A DNA stretch of 64,000 nt from Bacillus sp. FJAT-25509 (GCF_001420605.1 NZ_LJIZ01000007.1:62001-126000); one strand, 5' to 3'; positions 34,924-44,109 are shown, counted from the first letter of the stretch. Notes: generated from the letters alone by a model not told the origin. Numbers and translations: made by a program.

Positions 34924-36438
34924 TTACTTTACTTCAGTCAATTCTCTTAACTCTCTTCGCAAAATCTTCCCTGTTGAATTCTTTGGTAGTTCTTTACAAA
35001 ATTCTACATATTTAGGAACCTTGTATTTAACTAGCTTATCTTTACAAAATTGAATCATATCGTTCTCTGTGAACAGTTCATCTCTAACTACGACGTATGC
35101 TTTTACACTTTCTCCGTATTCTTTATTAGGTACGCCAATTACTGCTGCCTCTAAAACTGCGGGATGTTGATATAGTACTTCTTCCACTTCACGAGGATAA
35201 ATATTGTATCCTCCAACAATAATCATGTCCTTCTTTCGGTCAACAATGTAGATGTATCCATCTTCGTCCATTGTTGCAAGATCACCAGTGTAAAACCACC
35301 CGTCTTTAAAAGTGGCCAATGTAGCTTCTAGCATCCCTAAATATCCCTTCATTACATTTGGCCCTTGTACAACTAATTCTCCAACCTCGCCTCTTGGCAA
35401 TTCTTCTCCAAATTTATCTACTACTTTGCTTTGAACAGCAGGAATATTTCTACCGATTGAACCTGGTTTCCTAATTCCTTTTAACGGATTAATTGCAACA
35501 AGTGGCGCAGTTTCTGAAAGTCCATAACCCTCTAATATAGGTACGTTGAACTTACTTTCAAATTTTTGCAGAAGCTCTACTGGAATCGAAGCACCACCTG
35601 AAATACAAATACGAATGGATTTAAAATGCTCTGACGAAGCTTCAGGTAATTGATTGATAAAATTGTACATCGTAGGTACTCCTGCAAATATTGTGGCATT
35701 TCTTTTTTGGATGTTATTGACTACATCGACAGGACTGAATTTAGGCTGAATTAAAACTGTTGAGCCACAAGCAATCGATGCATTCAAACAAACTGTCATA
35801 CAGAAAACATGAAACATTGGCAGAACAGCAACTACTCGGTCGTTTTCATCCATTTCAAGCAATTTTGATATAGAATCTGCATTCGATGCCAAATTTCGAT
35901 GTGTTAATATTGCACCCTTTGGTTTGCCTGTAGTACCCGAAGTGTACAGAATAACTGCTAGATCTTCTTGATCAACGAATGGACTTTCACTTACACTTGC
36001 ACTCGGTTTCATAAGGTGTTCCCATGTCCATTCCTGTTTCTCTGCTTCTGTATAAATGACTAAATTAAGATTAACCAACTGTTTCTTTAGTTCTGATAAC
36101 GTTGGCCCAACGGATTCATGAGCAATAACCGCTTTTACTTGACTATTTTCCAATATGTAGCTGATTTCATCTTGGGTAAACAAAGGATTAATTGGAACAA
36201 CAAATGCACCTAGTCGCAAAATTCCATAGTATGCAATGAGAAATTCTGGGCTATTTCCTAATAAAAGGGCAACTCCATCTCCTTTGCCGATTCCTTGTCC
36301 AGACATTCCAGCAGCAAATTGATTTACAAGCTGGTTTAATTCCCCATATGTTACACACTGATCACCAAACATATAAGCGATACTATCCGGGAAATTAATT
36401 GCGCTTCTATTTAAGATTTCGTATAAGTTATTACTCAT
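34924..36438 (-). CDS. Acyl-CoA synthetase (AMP-forming ligase)
   Basis: 504 residues from the ATG at 36438; the GGGGG site is 12 bases away, so the start is moderately sure. ANL-family motifs: ILYTSGTTGKPKGAILTHRN (A3), GYGLSETAP (A5), YTGDLATMDEDGYIYIVDRK (A7/A8) and the C-terminal STGKILRREL with the catalytic lysine. It activates a carboxylic acid to its CoA ester in the cytoplasm. First gene of the operon ligase, TauD2, MFS2, TauD1, hydrolase, under element C. Confidence 0.92.
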   Translation of the reverse strand: MSNNLYEILNRSAINFPDSIAYMFGDQCVTYGELNQLVNQFAAGMSGQGIGKGDGVALLLGNSPEFLIAYYGILRLGAFVVPINPLFTQDEISYILENSQVKAVIAHESVGPTLSELKKQLVNLNLVIYTEAEKQEWTWEHLMKPSASVSESPFVDQEDLAVILYTSGTTGKPKGAILTHRNLASNADSISKLLEMDENDRVVAVLPMFHVFCMTVCLNASIACGSTVLIQPKFSPVDVVNNIQKRNATIFAGVPTMYNFINQLPEASSEHFKSIRICISGGASIPVELLQKFESKFNVPILEGYGLSETAPLVAINPLKGIRKPGSIGRNIPAVQSKVVDKFGEELPRGEVGELVVQGPNVMKGYLGMLEATLATFKDGWFYTGDLATMDEDGYIYIVDRKKDMIIVGGYNIYPREVEEVLYQHPAVLEAAVIGVPNKEYGESVKAYVVVRDELFTENDMIQFCKDKLVKYKVPKYVEFCKELPKNSTGKILRRELRELTEVK

Positions 36439-36466
36439 TAATTGAATATTCCCCCTTTCAACCACT

Positions 36467-36480
36467 TGGAAGCGTTTTAT
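36467..36480 (-). promoter_or_regulatory. Weak cre-like site before the ligase gene
   Basis: TGGAAGCGTTTTAT (plus strand) is a CG-centred element near the start of the ligase gene, with three mismatches to the cre consensus. Catabolite repression of the island is plausible. Confidence 0.3.
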
Positions 36481-36519
36481 AAATTAATTATTTTGAATAT
36501 TAAAAATATTACTACACTA

Positions 36520-36587
36520 AGTATACTCATAAATAAAAATGAAATAAAATTAAAGATTTTAATTTGTATGTAAGTCTAACTAATATT
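36520..36587 (-). promoter_or_regulatory. LysR-type promoter element C (drives the ligase-dioxygenase operon)
   Basis: Minus strand: distal TTAGTTAGACTTA, proximal ATTAAA-ATC-TTTAAT followed by TTTATTTC, then TATACT (36525-36520). Core-to-box distance 27 bases. Confidence 0.72.
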
Positions 36588-36655
36588 AAGAACGTTGTTC
36601 ATTATAATAAGGTCCCAATAAGACACACTTTATTGGATAGCTTTAAAATAAAAAA

Positions 36656-36692
36656 ACAAAGCCTAAACTTGAAAAGGCTCTGTTTATTTTTA
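36656..36692. terminator. Possible weak terminator
   Basis: AGCCT/AGGCT short stem with ACAAA/TTTGT-like extension, T-rich on both strands. No gene clearly ends here, so its role is unclear. Confidence 0.3.
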
Positions 36693-36818
36693 GTTAATCT
36701 ATTTCTTCTTTTTCTATGTATCGCATTTCCTTATTATAACTATAATAATAATTTATTTTCCTTATGATAAATAATTCGATACGATAATAACATAGAACGC
36801 CACGAGGAGATGGACAAG

Positions 36819-37859
36819 ATGGAACAAAAAGCAATAATTAATACAGAACCAGAGCAACAAAAAAAGCCAACTAAACAGTTAAATATATCGATGATCTACG
36901 GAGTAGCTTTTACATTCATCATAGCTGTTTTAGGTTTTCTGATGGCAAAGTTACCAGGGTTCGATCATGTTGGACCACTTGCATGTGCCATTTTACTTGC
37001 TTTAGTGTATAGACAATTTTTTGGTTATCCTGAAAAGTTGCGCGTAGGAATTCAATTTTCTTCAAAAAGACTTTTAAGATTTGCCATCATACTGTACGGA
37101 TTAAAACTAAATATTATTGTCATTTTTAATGACGGTTTGCCTTTATTACTAAAAGGGGCTGGAACAATTATATTTTCGATTGTTGTTCTTTTACTTATAG
37201 CAAAATGGCTTAAAGCAGACTTTAATCTGTCCTTATTATTAAGTATTGGAACAGGCATTTGTGGCGCCGCTGCAATCGCTGCAGTATCTCCAATCATTAA
37301 ATCTAAAGATGAAGACACAGCTATGGCCGTTGGTATCATAGCATTAGTTGGCACAATTTTTTCCATCATTTATACGCTAATCTATCCTTTATTACCGATT
37401 AGCCCAACTGAATATGGCGCTTGGGCTGGAATAAGTCTTCACGAGATTGCTCATGTTGCTTTAGCAGCTGCTCCTGCAGGTCAAGATGCTCTCGCTCATG
37501 CTTTGCTTGCCAAACTTTCTCGTGTTTTTCTATTAATTCCAGTTTGTTTTATCCTTTTATTCTGGATGAAAAAGAAAGGAAAATTAGATGGAGAAGCAAA
37601 ATTGGAGTTTCCATGGTTTTTAATTGGATTTGTCATTATGAGTTTTGTAGGGAGCTACGTCCTTGGAAAAGAAGTTCCAGTATCTAAAAATTTCATGTCA
37701 GACATTGCTGCTTTTACATCATTTATCTTAACAATGTCTATGACTGGCTTAGGATTAAATATTAACCTAAAAGAATTACGTACAAAATCATTACGCCCTC
37801 TAATCGCCATAATCATTACATCAATTCTTCTATCTATCTTTACATTTATCTTGGTTTAA
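36819..37859 (+). CDS. YeiH-family putative sulfate exporter
   Basis: 346 residues, about ten helices. Family signatures: GTGICGAAAIAAVSPIIKSKDEDTAMAVGIIALVG and WAGISLHEIAHVALAAAPAG. The ATG at 36819 has GAGGAGAT at good distance; the one at 36810 lies on the ribosome site. Annotated generally as putative sulfate exporter (PSE) without firm biochemical proof. With the TSUP gene at 21816 it brackets the island, a hint of sulfur-anion export. Confidence 0.88.
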   Translation: MEQKAIINTEPEQQKKPTKQLNISMIYGVAFTFIIAVLGFLMAKLPGFDHVGPLACAILLALVYRQFFGYPEKLRVGIQFSSKRLLRFAIILYGLKLNIIVIFNDGLPLLLKGAGTIIFSIVVLLLIAKWLKADFNLSLLLSIGTGICGAAAIAAVSPIIKSKDEDTAMAVGIIALVGTIFSIIYTLIYPLLPISPTEYGAWAGISLHEIAHVALAAAPAGQDALAHALLAKLSRVFLLIPVCFILLFWMKKKGKLDGEAKLEFPWFLIGFVIMSFVGSYVLGKEVPVSKNFMSDIAAFTSFILTMSMTGLGLNINLKELRTKSLRPLIAIIITSILLSIFTFILV

Positions 37860-37908
37860 ATAGATCCTTAATTGACAGCAAACTCACCGTTTAAATGATA
37901 TTAAATAA

Positions 37909-37950
37909 AAAAATCAGAGAAACTTTACGTCAGTTTCTCTGATTTTTTTT
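37909..37950. terminator. Bidirectional terminator
   Basis: AATCAGAGAAAC pairs with GTTTCTCTGATT, then TTTTTT; between two convergent genes. Confidence 0.9.
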
Positions 37951-37966
37951 AATTACTATATAATGT

Positions 37967-38506
37967 CTATAATACGTTTGATTTCTTATGTTTAGCTTTC
38001 TTCATTGCGTTTAATAAAAATCCACCCTTAAACCTTCTTGCTTCATATGAAATAATAAAGGCACTTGGTTCATACTGCTCAATAAGATCCATTAGTTCGG
38101 GTTCTCTATTACGTTTTGTCAATATATCTAAATGATATCGCTCGCTGTCCCTTCCTTCGCCTTGGAACACTGTCACTCCGAATCCTTCCTCGCGAAGTCG
38201 ATTAATTAGCAGTTTATTTTTGTTCGTTAAATTAACTACTAGTGTCGTGTAGCCAATTGCTAAGCGGTTTTCTACGTAACTGCCAATTAGAATACCGATT
38301 CCAAATCCGACAGCATAAACAACCATTGATACAGTACTTTGGTCTCCGGAAAAAACAAGTGATAATCCAAATACATAAATAATTGCTTCTAAAAACCCAA
38401 AAAGCGCAGCAGACACACTCAATCCTTTTACTAGGAAAATAGTTCTCAATGTTAAGACAGGAACATAAATCAATTGCAATAATAAAATTAGTAAAATATC
38501 TTTCAA
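37967..38506 (-). CDS. UPF0316/DUF2179 membrane protein
   Basis: 179 residues from a TTG at 38506 that has GAGGTG six bases upstream; a longer frame to 38566 lacks a site. Three membrane helices (LLILLLQLIYVPVLTLRTIF, then FLEAIIYVFGLSLVF and YAVGFGIGILIGSYVE), then a cytoplasmic DUF2179 domain (NKLLINRLREEGFGVTVFQGEG...RYHLDILTKRN). Known widely in Bacillus as YebE/UPF0316 proteins of unknown function. Confidence 0.85.
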   Translation of the reverse strand: MKDILLILLLQLIYVPVLTLRTIFLVKGLSVSAALFGFLEAIIYVFGLSLVFSGDQSTVSMVVYAVGFGIGILIGSYVENRLAIGYTTLVVNLTNKNKLLINRLREEGFGVTVFQGEGRDSERYHLDILTKRNREPELMDLIEQYEPSAFIISYEARRFKGGFLLNAMKKAKHKKSNVL

Positions 38507-38945
38507 TGTAGACACCTCAAAGTTTAAATTTTTGGACAGCAAATTTAGGTATATAATTTGTTTCATCCTAAGCCTTGCTTTTAAACTTTTTTTAAGGAAT
38601 CAAAGTGAAAGCCTAGTAGAAAATTATTTGAATAATAAAGTTGAATTGATGCGTAAATAATGTGATTTTTTTGTATTATTTACCAGTTGTAGTACTTAAT
38701 TCAACCTGTTCAGTTAAATTCCTGCTTATCTTTATGGAGATTAAATGATTACTGTAAAAAATAAAACGAACCTCTTATTCTAAGTCATTTACTCATGAAG
38801 CTGTTATCAGTATGTTCTTTTCATTTTCTTGCTATTTTACTTACTCATAAGCCTTCTTAGGAGTAAGTATAAGTTTTCCATCATCTCAATTTTGAATATG
38901 TTTTACACGCAAAAAAGAAGATCTACTCAAAAAGTAAATCTTCTT
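38507..38945. other. Non-coding stretch with one hairpin
   Basis: About 440 bases with no supported gene. ACTTACTC (38839-38846) and GAGTAAGT (38861-38868) form an eight-base stem. A terminator for the TetR gene lies at the right end. No promoter of note. Confidence 0.5.
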
Positions 38946-38950
38946 TTATT
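38911..38950 (-). terminator. Terminator of the TetR gene
   Basis: AGAAGAT pairs with ATCTTCT, overlapping the stop codon; followed on the minus strand by TTTTTTG. Confidence 0.75.
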
Positions 38951-39569
38951 TATTGCCCATTATTCCATTCCAAAAGAAATCTATGATTTGTTCAGCCATT
39001 TCATCTATTGTAGAAAAAATTGAATTTTGATCTGTATCCTTAAAATTTCCAACTGATAAAATTGTAAGAAACAATTGGGTATAGAATTTTGAATTCCCTT
39101 CAGGTATTTCTCCATTCTCTATTGCCGTTGTCATTGCTTTTTCGATCACGTTATACATCATTTCTTCTGCCTTATTCATCTGTTGTAATTGCTCATCTGA
39201 TAAAGAGACTTTCGCTTCTTTCGTAAAAGCTTTTAAATCAATTTCAAAAGTAGCTCTTAAATGGACTTTTACCATTTCGTTGAGATTTTCTTTTAAGGAT
39301 TTATCTGTAGATAAAATCTCAGCAATTCGATCACTTATTCGAAGCATCATTTGAACCATTGCATCCGTAAAGAGATCTGCTTTTGTTGGATAATAATAAT
39401 AAACCGTTGCTTTGGTCACACCACACTTCTTAGCCACGTCATCCATTGAAACTAATTGATAACCGTTTTGAAGAAACAATTGGATTGCATTTTCAACAAT
39501 TGTTGTTTTTGTAGGCTTTTTTTTTGAATCCTGCGGTGGTCTTCCAAGAGGCCGTTTCATTTGTTCCAT
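38946..39569 (-). CDS. TetR-family regulator
   Basis: 207 residues. Helix-turn-helix at about 22-65 (IVENAIQLFLQNGYQLVSMDD, KKCGVTKATVYYYYPTKADLF) after a basic KRPLGRPPQDSKKK tail, then a C-terminal ligand domain. GGAGAG ribosome site. Divergent from the MMPL transporter, which it very probably represses. Confidence 0.92.
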   Translation of the reverse strand: MEQMKRPLGRPPQDSKKKPTKTTIVENAIQLFLQNGYQLVSMDDVAKKCGVTKATVYYYYPTKADLFTDAMVQMMLRISDRIAEILSTDKSLKENLNEMVKVHLRATFEIDLKAFTKEAKVSLSDEQLQQMNKAEEMMYNVIEKAMTTAIENGEIPEGNSKFYTQLFLTILSVGNFKDTDQNSIFSTIDEMAEQIIDFFWNGIMGNK

Positions 39570-39622
39570 AAGCTTCTCTCCTAAACTTTTAATTCTCCTT
39601 CATTATATCATAATAAAAGTTC

Positions 39623-39652
39623 TTGAATAATTAACTAACCAGTATATATAAT
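39623..39652 (+). promoter_or_regulatory. Promoter of the MMPL gene with likely TetR operator
   Basis: TTGAAT (39623-39628), 18-base spacer, TATAAT (39647-39652). The spacer contains TTAACTAACCAGTATA, the sort of ACTNNCCAGT half-palindrome bound by TetR repressors. Confidence 0.5.
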
Positions 39653-39686
39653 TAAGATAATAAATTTTACGTGAGGTGAATTCCAT

Positions 39687-41927
39687 ATGAAACATCACCC
39701 CTTTCATTCTTGGGGCAAATTTGTAAGTAGTAAACGTACGAGATGGATAACATTGTTGGTGTGGGTTTTATTAACGGTTGTATTATCGTTTACTTTTCCA
39801 TCTGTAAACGAAGTAGAAAACAATGCTGCAGATAACTTACCTAAGCAATCCATGTCACAAAAAGCGGATCAGTTAATAAAAAAAGAATTTCCAAATGATT
39901 CCGGAAACCCTTTATTAATTGTTTGGAACCGTAAAGACGGACTAAATGAAGGTGATTACAAAGTCATTCAAACTGTTTATAAAGAACTTCGAAATAATCC
40001 ATTAAAAAATCAATTAACATCACCGTCTTATGATTTAATGCCGATCCAGGCAATTAAACGTAGTACTTCTGAGGATGGTACAACAATTATTACGGCTGTC
40101 CTTTTTGATAAAAAAGCAGATGATAAAGTACTACAAAAAAATATCAACAAACTAGAAAAACAAATTAAAAATAATACTGGTGATGACCCAGTAAAACGAA
40201 AATTAACAGAATCTGGTCTAAAAGTCCGCTTTTCTGGACCGGTTGGTATTCAAACAGACGCTGTAAGTTTATTCTCACAAGCCGATGTTAAACTTTTATT
40301 ATCAACTGTATCACTTGTATTAGTTTTCTTAATCCTTCTCTATCGTTCACCAATTATGGCAATTGTCCCGTTAATAGTCGTTGGTTTCGCGTATGGAATC
40401 GTAAACCCATTATTAGGTTTTTTAGGTGATAAAGGTATTATTACGGTGGATTCTCAAGCTGTTTCGATTATGACAGTTTTATTATTTGGTGCAGGAACTG
40501 ATTATTGTTTATTTTTAATATCTAGATATCGTGAATATTTACTTGTTGAAGAAAACAAATATAAAGCACTTCAGCTCGCAATCAAAGAATCTAGTGGGGC
40601 CATTTCGATGAGTGCTTTAACGGTCGTTATTGGATTAGGTACACTCTTATTATCTCAATATGGTGCTTTCCATCGTTTCGCAGTACCATTTAGTTTGGCA
40701 GTCCTTATTATGGGTATTGCTGCGATCACAATTCTACCTGCCCTACTTTCTATATTTGGTAGAGTTTCATTTTTTCCTTTTATCCCAAGAACAGAGGAAA
40801 TGGAAGCATTAAGAGCTAAGAAAAAAGGAAAATCAATTAAGAAAACAAAAATCAAAGTAACATTTAATCAAAAAATAGGAAAACTAGTTACTCATAAACC
40901 TTGGACAATTATTCTAGTCTCTATCATACTCTTAGGAGGGCTAGCTCTATTTGTACCTCGAGTACAATACACATACGATTTACTTCAATCATTTCCTAAA
41001 GATATGCCTTCAAGAGAAGGTTTTGATTTAATATCTGACCATTATTCATCAGGTTTATTAGCACCTGTTAAAGTAATAGTCGATACAGAAAATAAAAATA
41101 TTCCTGTAAAAAAAGAATTAGAATCACTTTCATTCGTAAAAGATGTTTCTGACCCTATTACAGGTAAAGATAATAAAAAGTTACAATTATATGAAGTTTC
41201 TTTAGTCGATAATCCATATTCGATTAAAGGATTAGAGCGAATACCTCAACTAGAAAAGAAAATTAAGAAACTATTGAACGAAAATGATATACAAAAAGTA
41301 AATAAGCATTACTGGATTGGTGGAGAAACAGTTACGAATTTAGATACAAAAAATATAACTGAGCGTGATGAATCCATTATCATTCCGGTAATGATTGGAT
41401 TAATTGCATTATTACTGTTATCTTATTTACGTTCCTTAACAGCGATGATTTACTTAATTCTAACCGTCATATTATCTTATCTTTCAGCATTAGGTGCTGG
41501 TTGGTTAATTCTTCACTACGGATTTGGGGCTAGCGCGATACAAGGTTCGATTCCTTTATATTCCTTTGTATTTTTAGTAGCATTAGGTGAAGATTACAAT
41601 ATATTCATGGTTTCCGAAATATGGAAAAATAAAAAGAAACAAACTCATCGCGAAGCAATTTCAAATGGAGTCGCAAAAACTGGGGCTGTTATTTCATCTG
41701 CTGGATTAATCTTAGCCGGTACATTCCTAGTGTTAGCAACACTACCAATTCAAGTATTAGTACAATTTGGTATAGTTACTTGTGTTGGCGTATTAATTGA
41801 TACATTCATCGTTCGTCCACTTTTAGTTCCAGCAATTACTACAGTTTTAGGTAGATTTGCATATTGGCCAGGTGAACTTTCGAAAAAGGATTATGGATCA
41901 AAGCAAGAAATGCAAATAGAAAAATAA
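39687..41927 (+). CDS. MMPL/RND-superfamily transporter (YdfJ/YdgH-like)
   Basis: 746 residues. Twelve predicted helices in two halves, each with an SSD-like block: FGAGTDYCLFLISRYREY in the first and VALGEDYNIFMVSEIWKNK in the second, carrying the conserved acidic residue. Extracytoplasmic loops follow TM1 and TM7. GAGGTGAAT ribosome site. Likely exports lipids, surfactants or drugs; controlled by the divergent TetR. Confidence 0.92.
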   Translation: MKHHPFHSWGKFVSSKRTRWITLLVWVLLTVVLSFTFPSVNEVENNAADNLPKQSMSQKADQLIKKEFPNDSGNPLLIVWNRKDGLNEGDYKVIQTVYKELRNNPLKNQLTSPSYDLMPIQAIKRSTSEDGTTIITAVLFDKKADDKVLQKNINKLEKQIKNNTGDDPVKRKLTESGLKVRFSGPVGIQTDAVSLFSQADVKLLLSTVSLVLVFLILLYRSPIMAIVPLIVVGFAYGIVNPLLGFLGDKGIITVDSQAVSIMTVLLFGAGTDYCLFLISRYREYLLVEENKYKALQLAIKESSGAISMSALTVVIGLGTLLLSQYGAFHRFAVPFSLAVLIMGIAAITILPALLSIFGRVSFFPFIPRTEEMEALRAKKKGKSIKKTKIKVTFNQKIGKLVTHKPWTIILVSIILLGGLALFVPRVQYTYDLLQSFPKDMPSREGFDLISDHYSSGLLAPVKVIVDTENKNIPVKKELESLSFVKDVSDPITGKDNKKLQLYEVSLVDNPYSIKGLERIPQLEKKIKKLLNENDIQKVNKHYWIGGETVTNLDTKNITERDESIIIPVMIGLIALLLLSYLRSLTAMIYLILTVILSYLSALGAGWLILHYGFGASAIQGSIPLYSFVFLVALGEDYNIFMVSEIWKNKKKQTHREAISNGVAKTGAVISSAGLILAGTFLVLATLPIQVLVQFGIVTCVGVLIDTFIVRPLLVPAITTVLGRFAYWPGELSKKDYGSKQEMQIEK

Positions 41928-41934
41928 ACATAAT

Positions 41935-41986
41935 AAAAAACACCACAATGCATGATATACGGACATGATGCGTTGTGGTGTTTTTC
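41935..41986. terminator. Terminator of the MMPL gene
   Basis: AACACCACAA pairs with TTGTGGTGTT, flanked by A and T runs. Confidence 0.9.
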
Positions 41987-42006
41987 ATTGATACACTCTT
42001 TGTAAA

Positions 42007-42309
42007 TTACTTATTCGTTTGATTAAGCTGTTTCATCATCAGATTAATCAATAGATATAGGCCGTATATCCCTAAGTAAGAACCAGAAATTAAAAAATAA
42101 ATATTAAGAAATACAGCATGAATACTTGTCATAAAAACAACATCATGTTTTATAATTTCATAAATTGATATTGCTGAAATACCCCCAAAAACAACATAAG
42201 AAATGATGGCGATCAAATTAAAGATTGTGTTAAATATTCGATTAAATCTAGCTAATCCATTCATAATAATAGGAAAAAAAATAATTGAACAAAATATTAA
42301 AGTTTTCAA
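42007..42309 (-). CDS. Hypothetical 100-residue membrane protein
   Basis: Three hydrophobic helices (FCSIIFFPIIMNGL, FNLIAIISYVVFGGISAISIY, VFLNIYFLISGSYLGIYGLYL) and a short polar tail. Starts with TTG; GGAG lies about 12 bases upstream, so start and reality are moderate. No family recognised. Confidence 0.5.
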   Translation of the reverse strand: MKTLIFCSIIFFPIIMNGLARFNRIFNTIFNLIAIISYVVFGGISAISIYEIIKHDVVFMTSIHAVFLNIYFLISGSYLGIYGLYLLINLMMKQLNQTNK

Positions 42310-42408
42310 GTTGTTTACTTACTCCATTTTATTATTGAATTATGTTAATTTTATTCTTTACCAATTTATATTAACTATCCAAATTGACCGCTCTTTTCAT
42401 TCCACTTT

Positions 42409-42541
42409 AAAAAACACCAAAAAGCTTGGTGACTAATCAAGCTTTTTTGGTAACCGTATGAAAAAGGGGTGGGGAATTATACATAAGGTCTTATGACAGC
42501 ATTAATCAATACCGGGGTTATTTGTATTGAATGTTATCATG
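42409..42541 (-). ncRNA. Fur-regulated C-rich small RNA, FsrA-like
   Basis: About 130 nt transcript predicted from a strong promoter to a strong terminator, with no reading frame. From the 5' end: hairpin TCAATAC/GTATTGA with a C-rich loop AACCCC, hairpin CATAAG/CTTATG, an unpaired TTCCCCACCCCTTTTTC tract, then terminator ACCAAAAAAGCTTG/CAAGCTTTTTGGT and six Ts. B. subtilis FsrA, the iron-sparing sRNA, is likewise Fur-controlled and pairs through C-rich tracts with ribosome sites. Homology is inferred from architecture, not from an alignment. Confidence 0.7.
42416..42451. terminator. Terminator of the small RNA
   Basis: Stem ACCAAAAAGCTTG (42416-42428) with CAAGCTTTTTTGGT (42438-42451); minus-strand T run from 42414 to 42409. 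Confidence 0.88.
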
Positions 42542-42547
42542 CATTAA

Positions 42548-42576
42548 ATGATAATGATTATCAATATCATTGTCAA
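42548..42576 (-). promoter_or_regulatory. SigA-type promoter of the small RNA
   Basis: Minus-strand TTGACA (42576-42571) and TATCAT (42553-42548), 17-base spacer occupied by the Fur box. Confidence 0.75.
42550..42568. promoter_or_regulatory. Fur box
   Basis: GATAATGATTATCAATATC matches the 19-base Fur consensus GATAATGATAATCATTATC at 17 positions and lies between the -35 and -10 boxes, so iron-loaded Fur would block transcription. Confidence 0.85.
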
Positions 42577-42599
42577 CATTTTTAAGTATATTATATCTA

Positions 42600-43010
42600 C
42601 TATAAATAATTCTCCATAATAACGTAGTCTTTACCATCTTTGATAAAACTAGTATTGGTTTCTTCCAAACCAAATTTTTTATAAAAATTCACTTTATTCT
42701 TCCTAGCATTACACCAAATTTTCCTCACGTTATAATTCTGAACTTCGTTTATAACGTAATCTAACAGTGTACTCCCATACCCTTTACCTTGTTCTTGTTG
42801 AAGAGTTGCAAATTTACGGAACTGACATTCTCCGTTGATTATAAAAATAGAAATGACTGAAATTAGAGTAAATCCTTTAAAAAGGCCATAATGTTCCCCT
42901 AAATCATCATCTTTCAATTTTATATAATCAAAAGGCTGATCTGGCCACATAACTTTATGCCTTAATTCCCAAACATCTTCCTTATTTACCTGTCTAATCG
43001 CAATTTCCAT
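42600..43010 (-). CDS. GNAT-family N-acetyltransferase
   Basis: 136 residues. The acetyl-CoA loop is in EQGKGYGSTLLDYVINE, preceded by a beta strand CQFRKFATLQ. GGAGAG ribosome site. Substrate unknown. First of three GNAT genes within 2 kb. Confidence 0.85.
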   Translation of the reverse strand: MEIAIRQVNKEDVWELRHKVMWPDQPFDYIKLKDDDLGEHYGLFKGFTLISVISIFIINGECQFRKFATLQQEQGKGYGSTLLDYVINEVQNYNVRKIWCNARKNKVNFYKKFGLEETNTSFIKDGKDYVIMENYL

Positions 43011-43087
43011 CGTTCTCTCCTTTGTGTCTTTATCTTAAATCTTTAAATGAGAGATTTTTTACATGTGAACAATAACAAAAAAACTTT

Positions 43088-43627
<540 letters not shown>

Positions 43628-43631
43628 CTAA

Positions 43632-44084
43632 TTAATAATTTCTCTTATTTCCCTTTTTTACAAATTCCCAGTCTTTTTCTACATTTTTTCTTACCTTTTG
43701 AAGAAGATTAAAAATGGTTTCAACTTCTCTTTCGGACAGCCCCTCTAGTGCAACGATATTAGAATAATCGTTTTCTCTTTTAATAAAAGGATAAACACTT
43801 TCCCCTTTTTCTGTAGCAAAGAGTTTTTTTATTTTTTTGTTCCCTTTATCCTCTTTCTTTTCAATAAATCCATTCATTTCAAGTTTTTTTATAGCACGCG
43901 CTGCTGTAGTTCGATCTACTTTTATCATCTCAGCCAATTTTTCTTGAATGATTCCTGGATTTTCAACTATTCGCACTAGATATAAATACTGCCCTTTTGT
44001 AAGGTCATGCTCTTTAAATTCAATATTACTGATCGAATCTAGTGCCCTTGCGATCATTCCAATTTCACGAAGAATTTCCTTCAT
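43632..44084 (-). CDS. MarR-family regulator
   Basis: 150 residues with the winged-helix centre GIIQEKLAEMIKVDRTTAARAIKKLE and wing KKEDKGNKKIKKLFATEKG. GGAGTTC site. Divergent from a GNAT/YczE pair and leading the GNAT gene at 43612; two TTGYA-N2-TGCAA dyads in the gap are likely its operators. Confidence 0.92.
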   Translation of the reverse strand: MKEILREIGMIARALDSISNIEFKEHDLTKGQYLYLVRIVENPGIIQEKLAEMIKVDRTTAARAIKKLEMNGFIEKKEDKGNKKIKKLFATEKGESVYPFIKRENDYSNIVALEGLSEREVETIFNLLQKVRKNVEKDWEFVKKGNKRNY

Positions 44085-44109
44085 AATGAACTCCTTAGTA
44101 TTAATTTTG

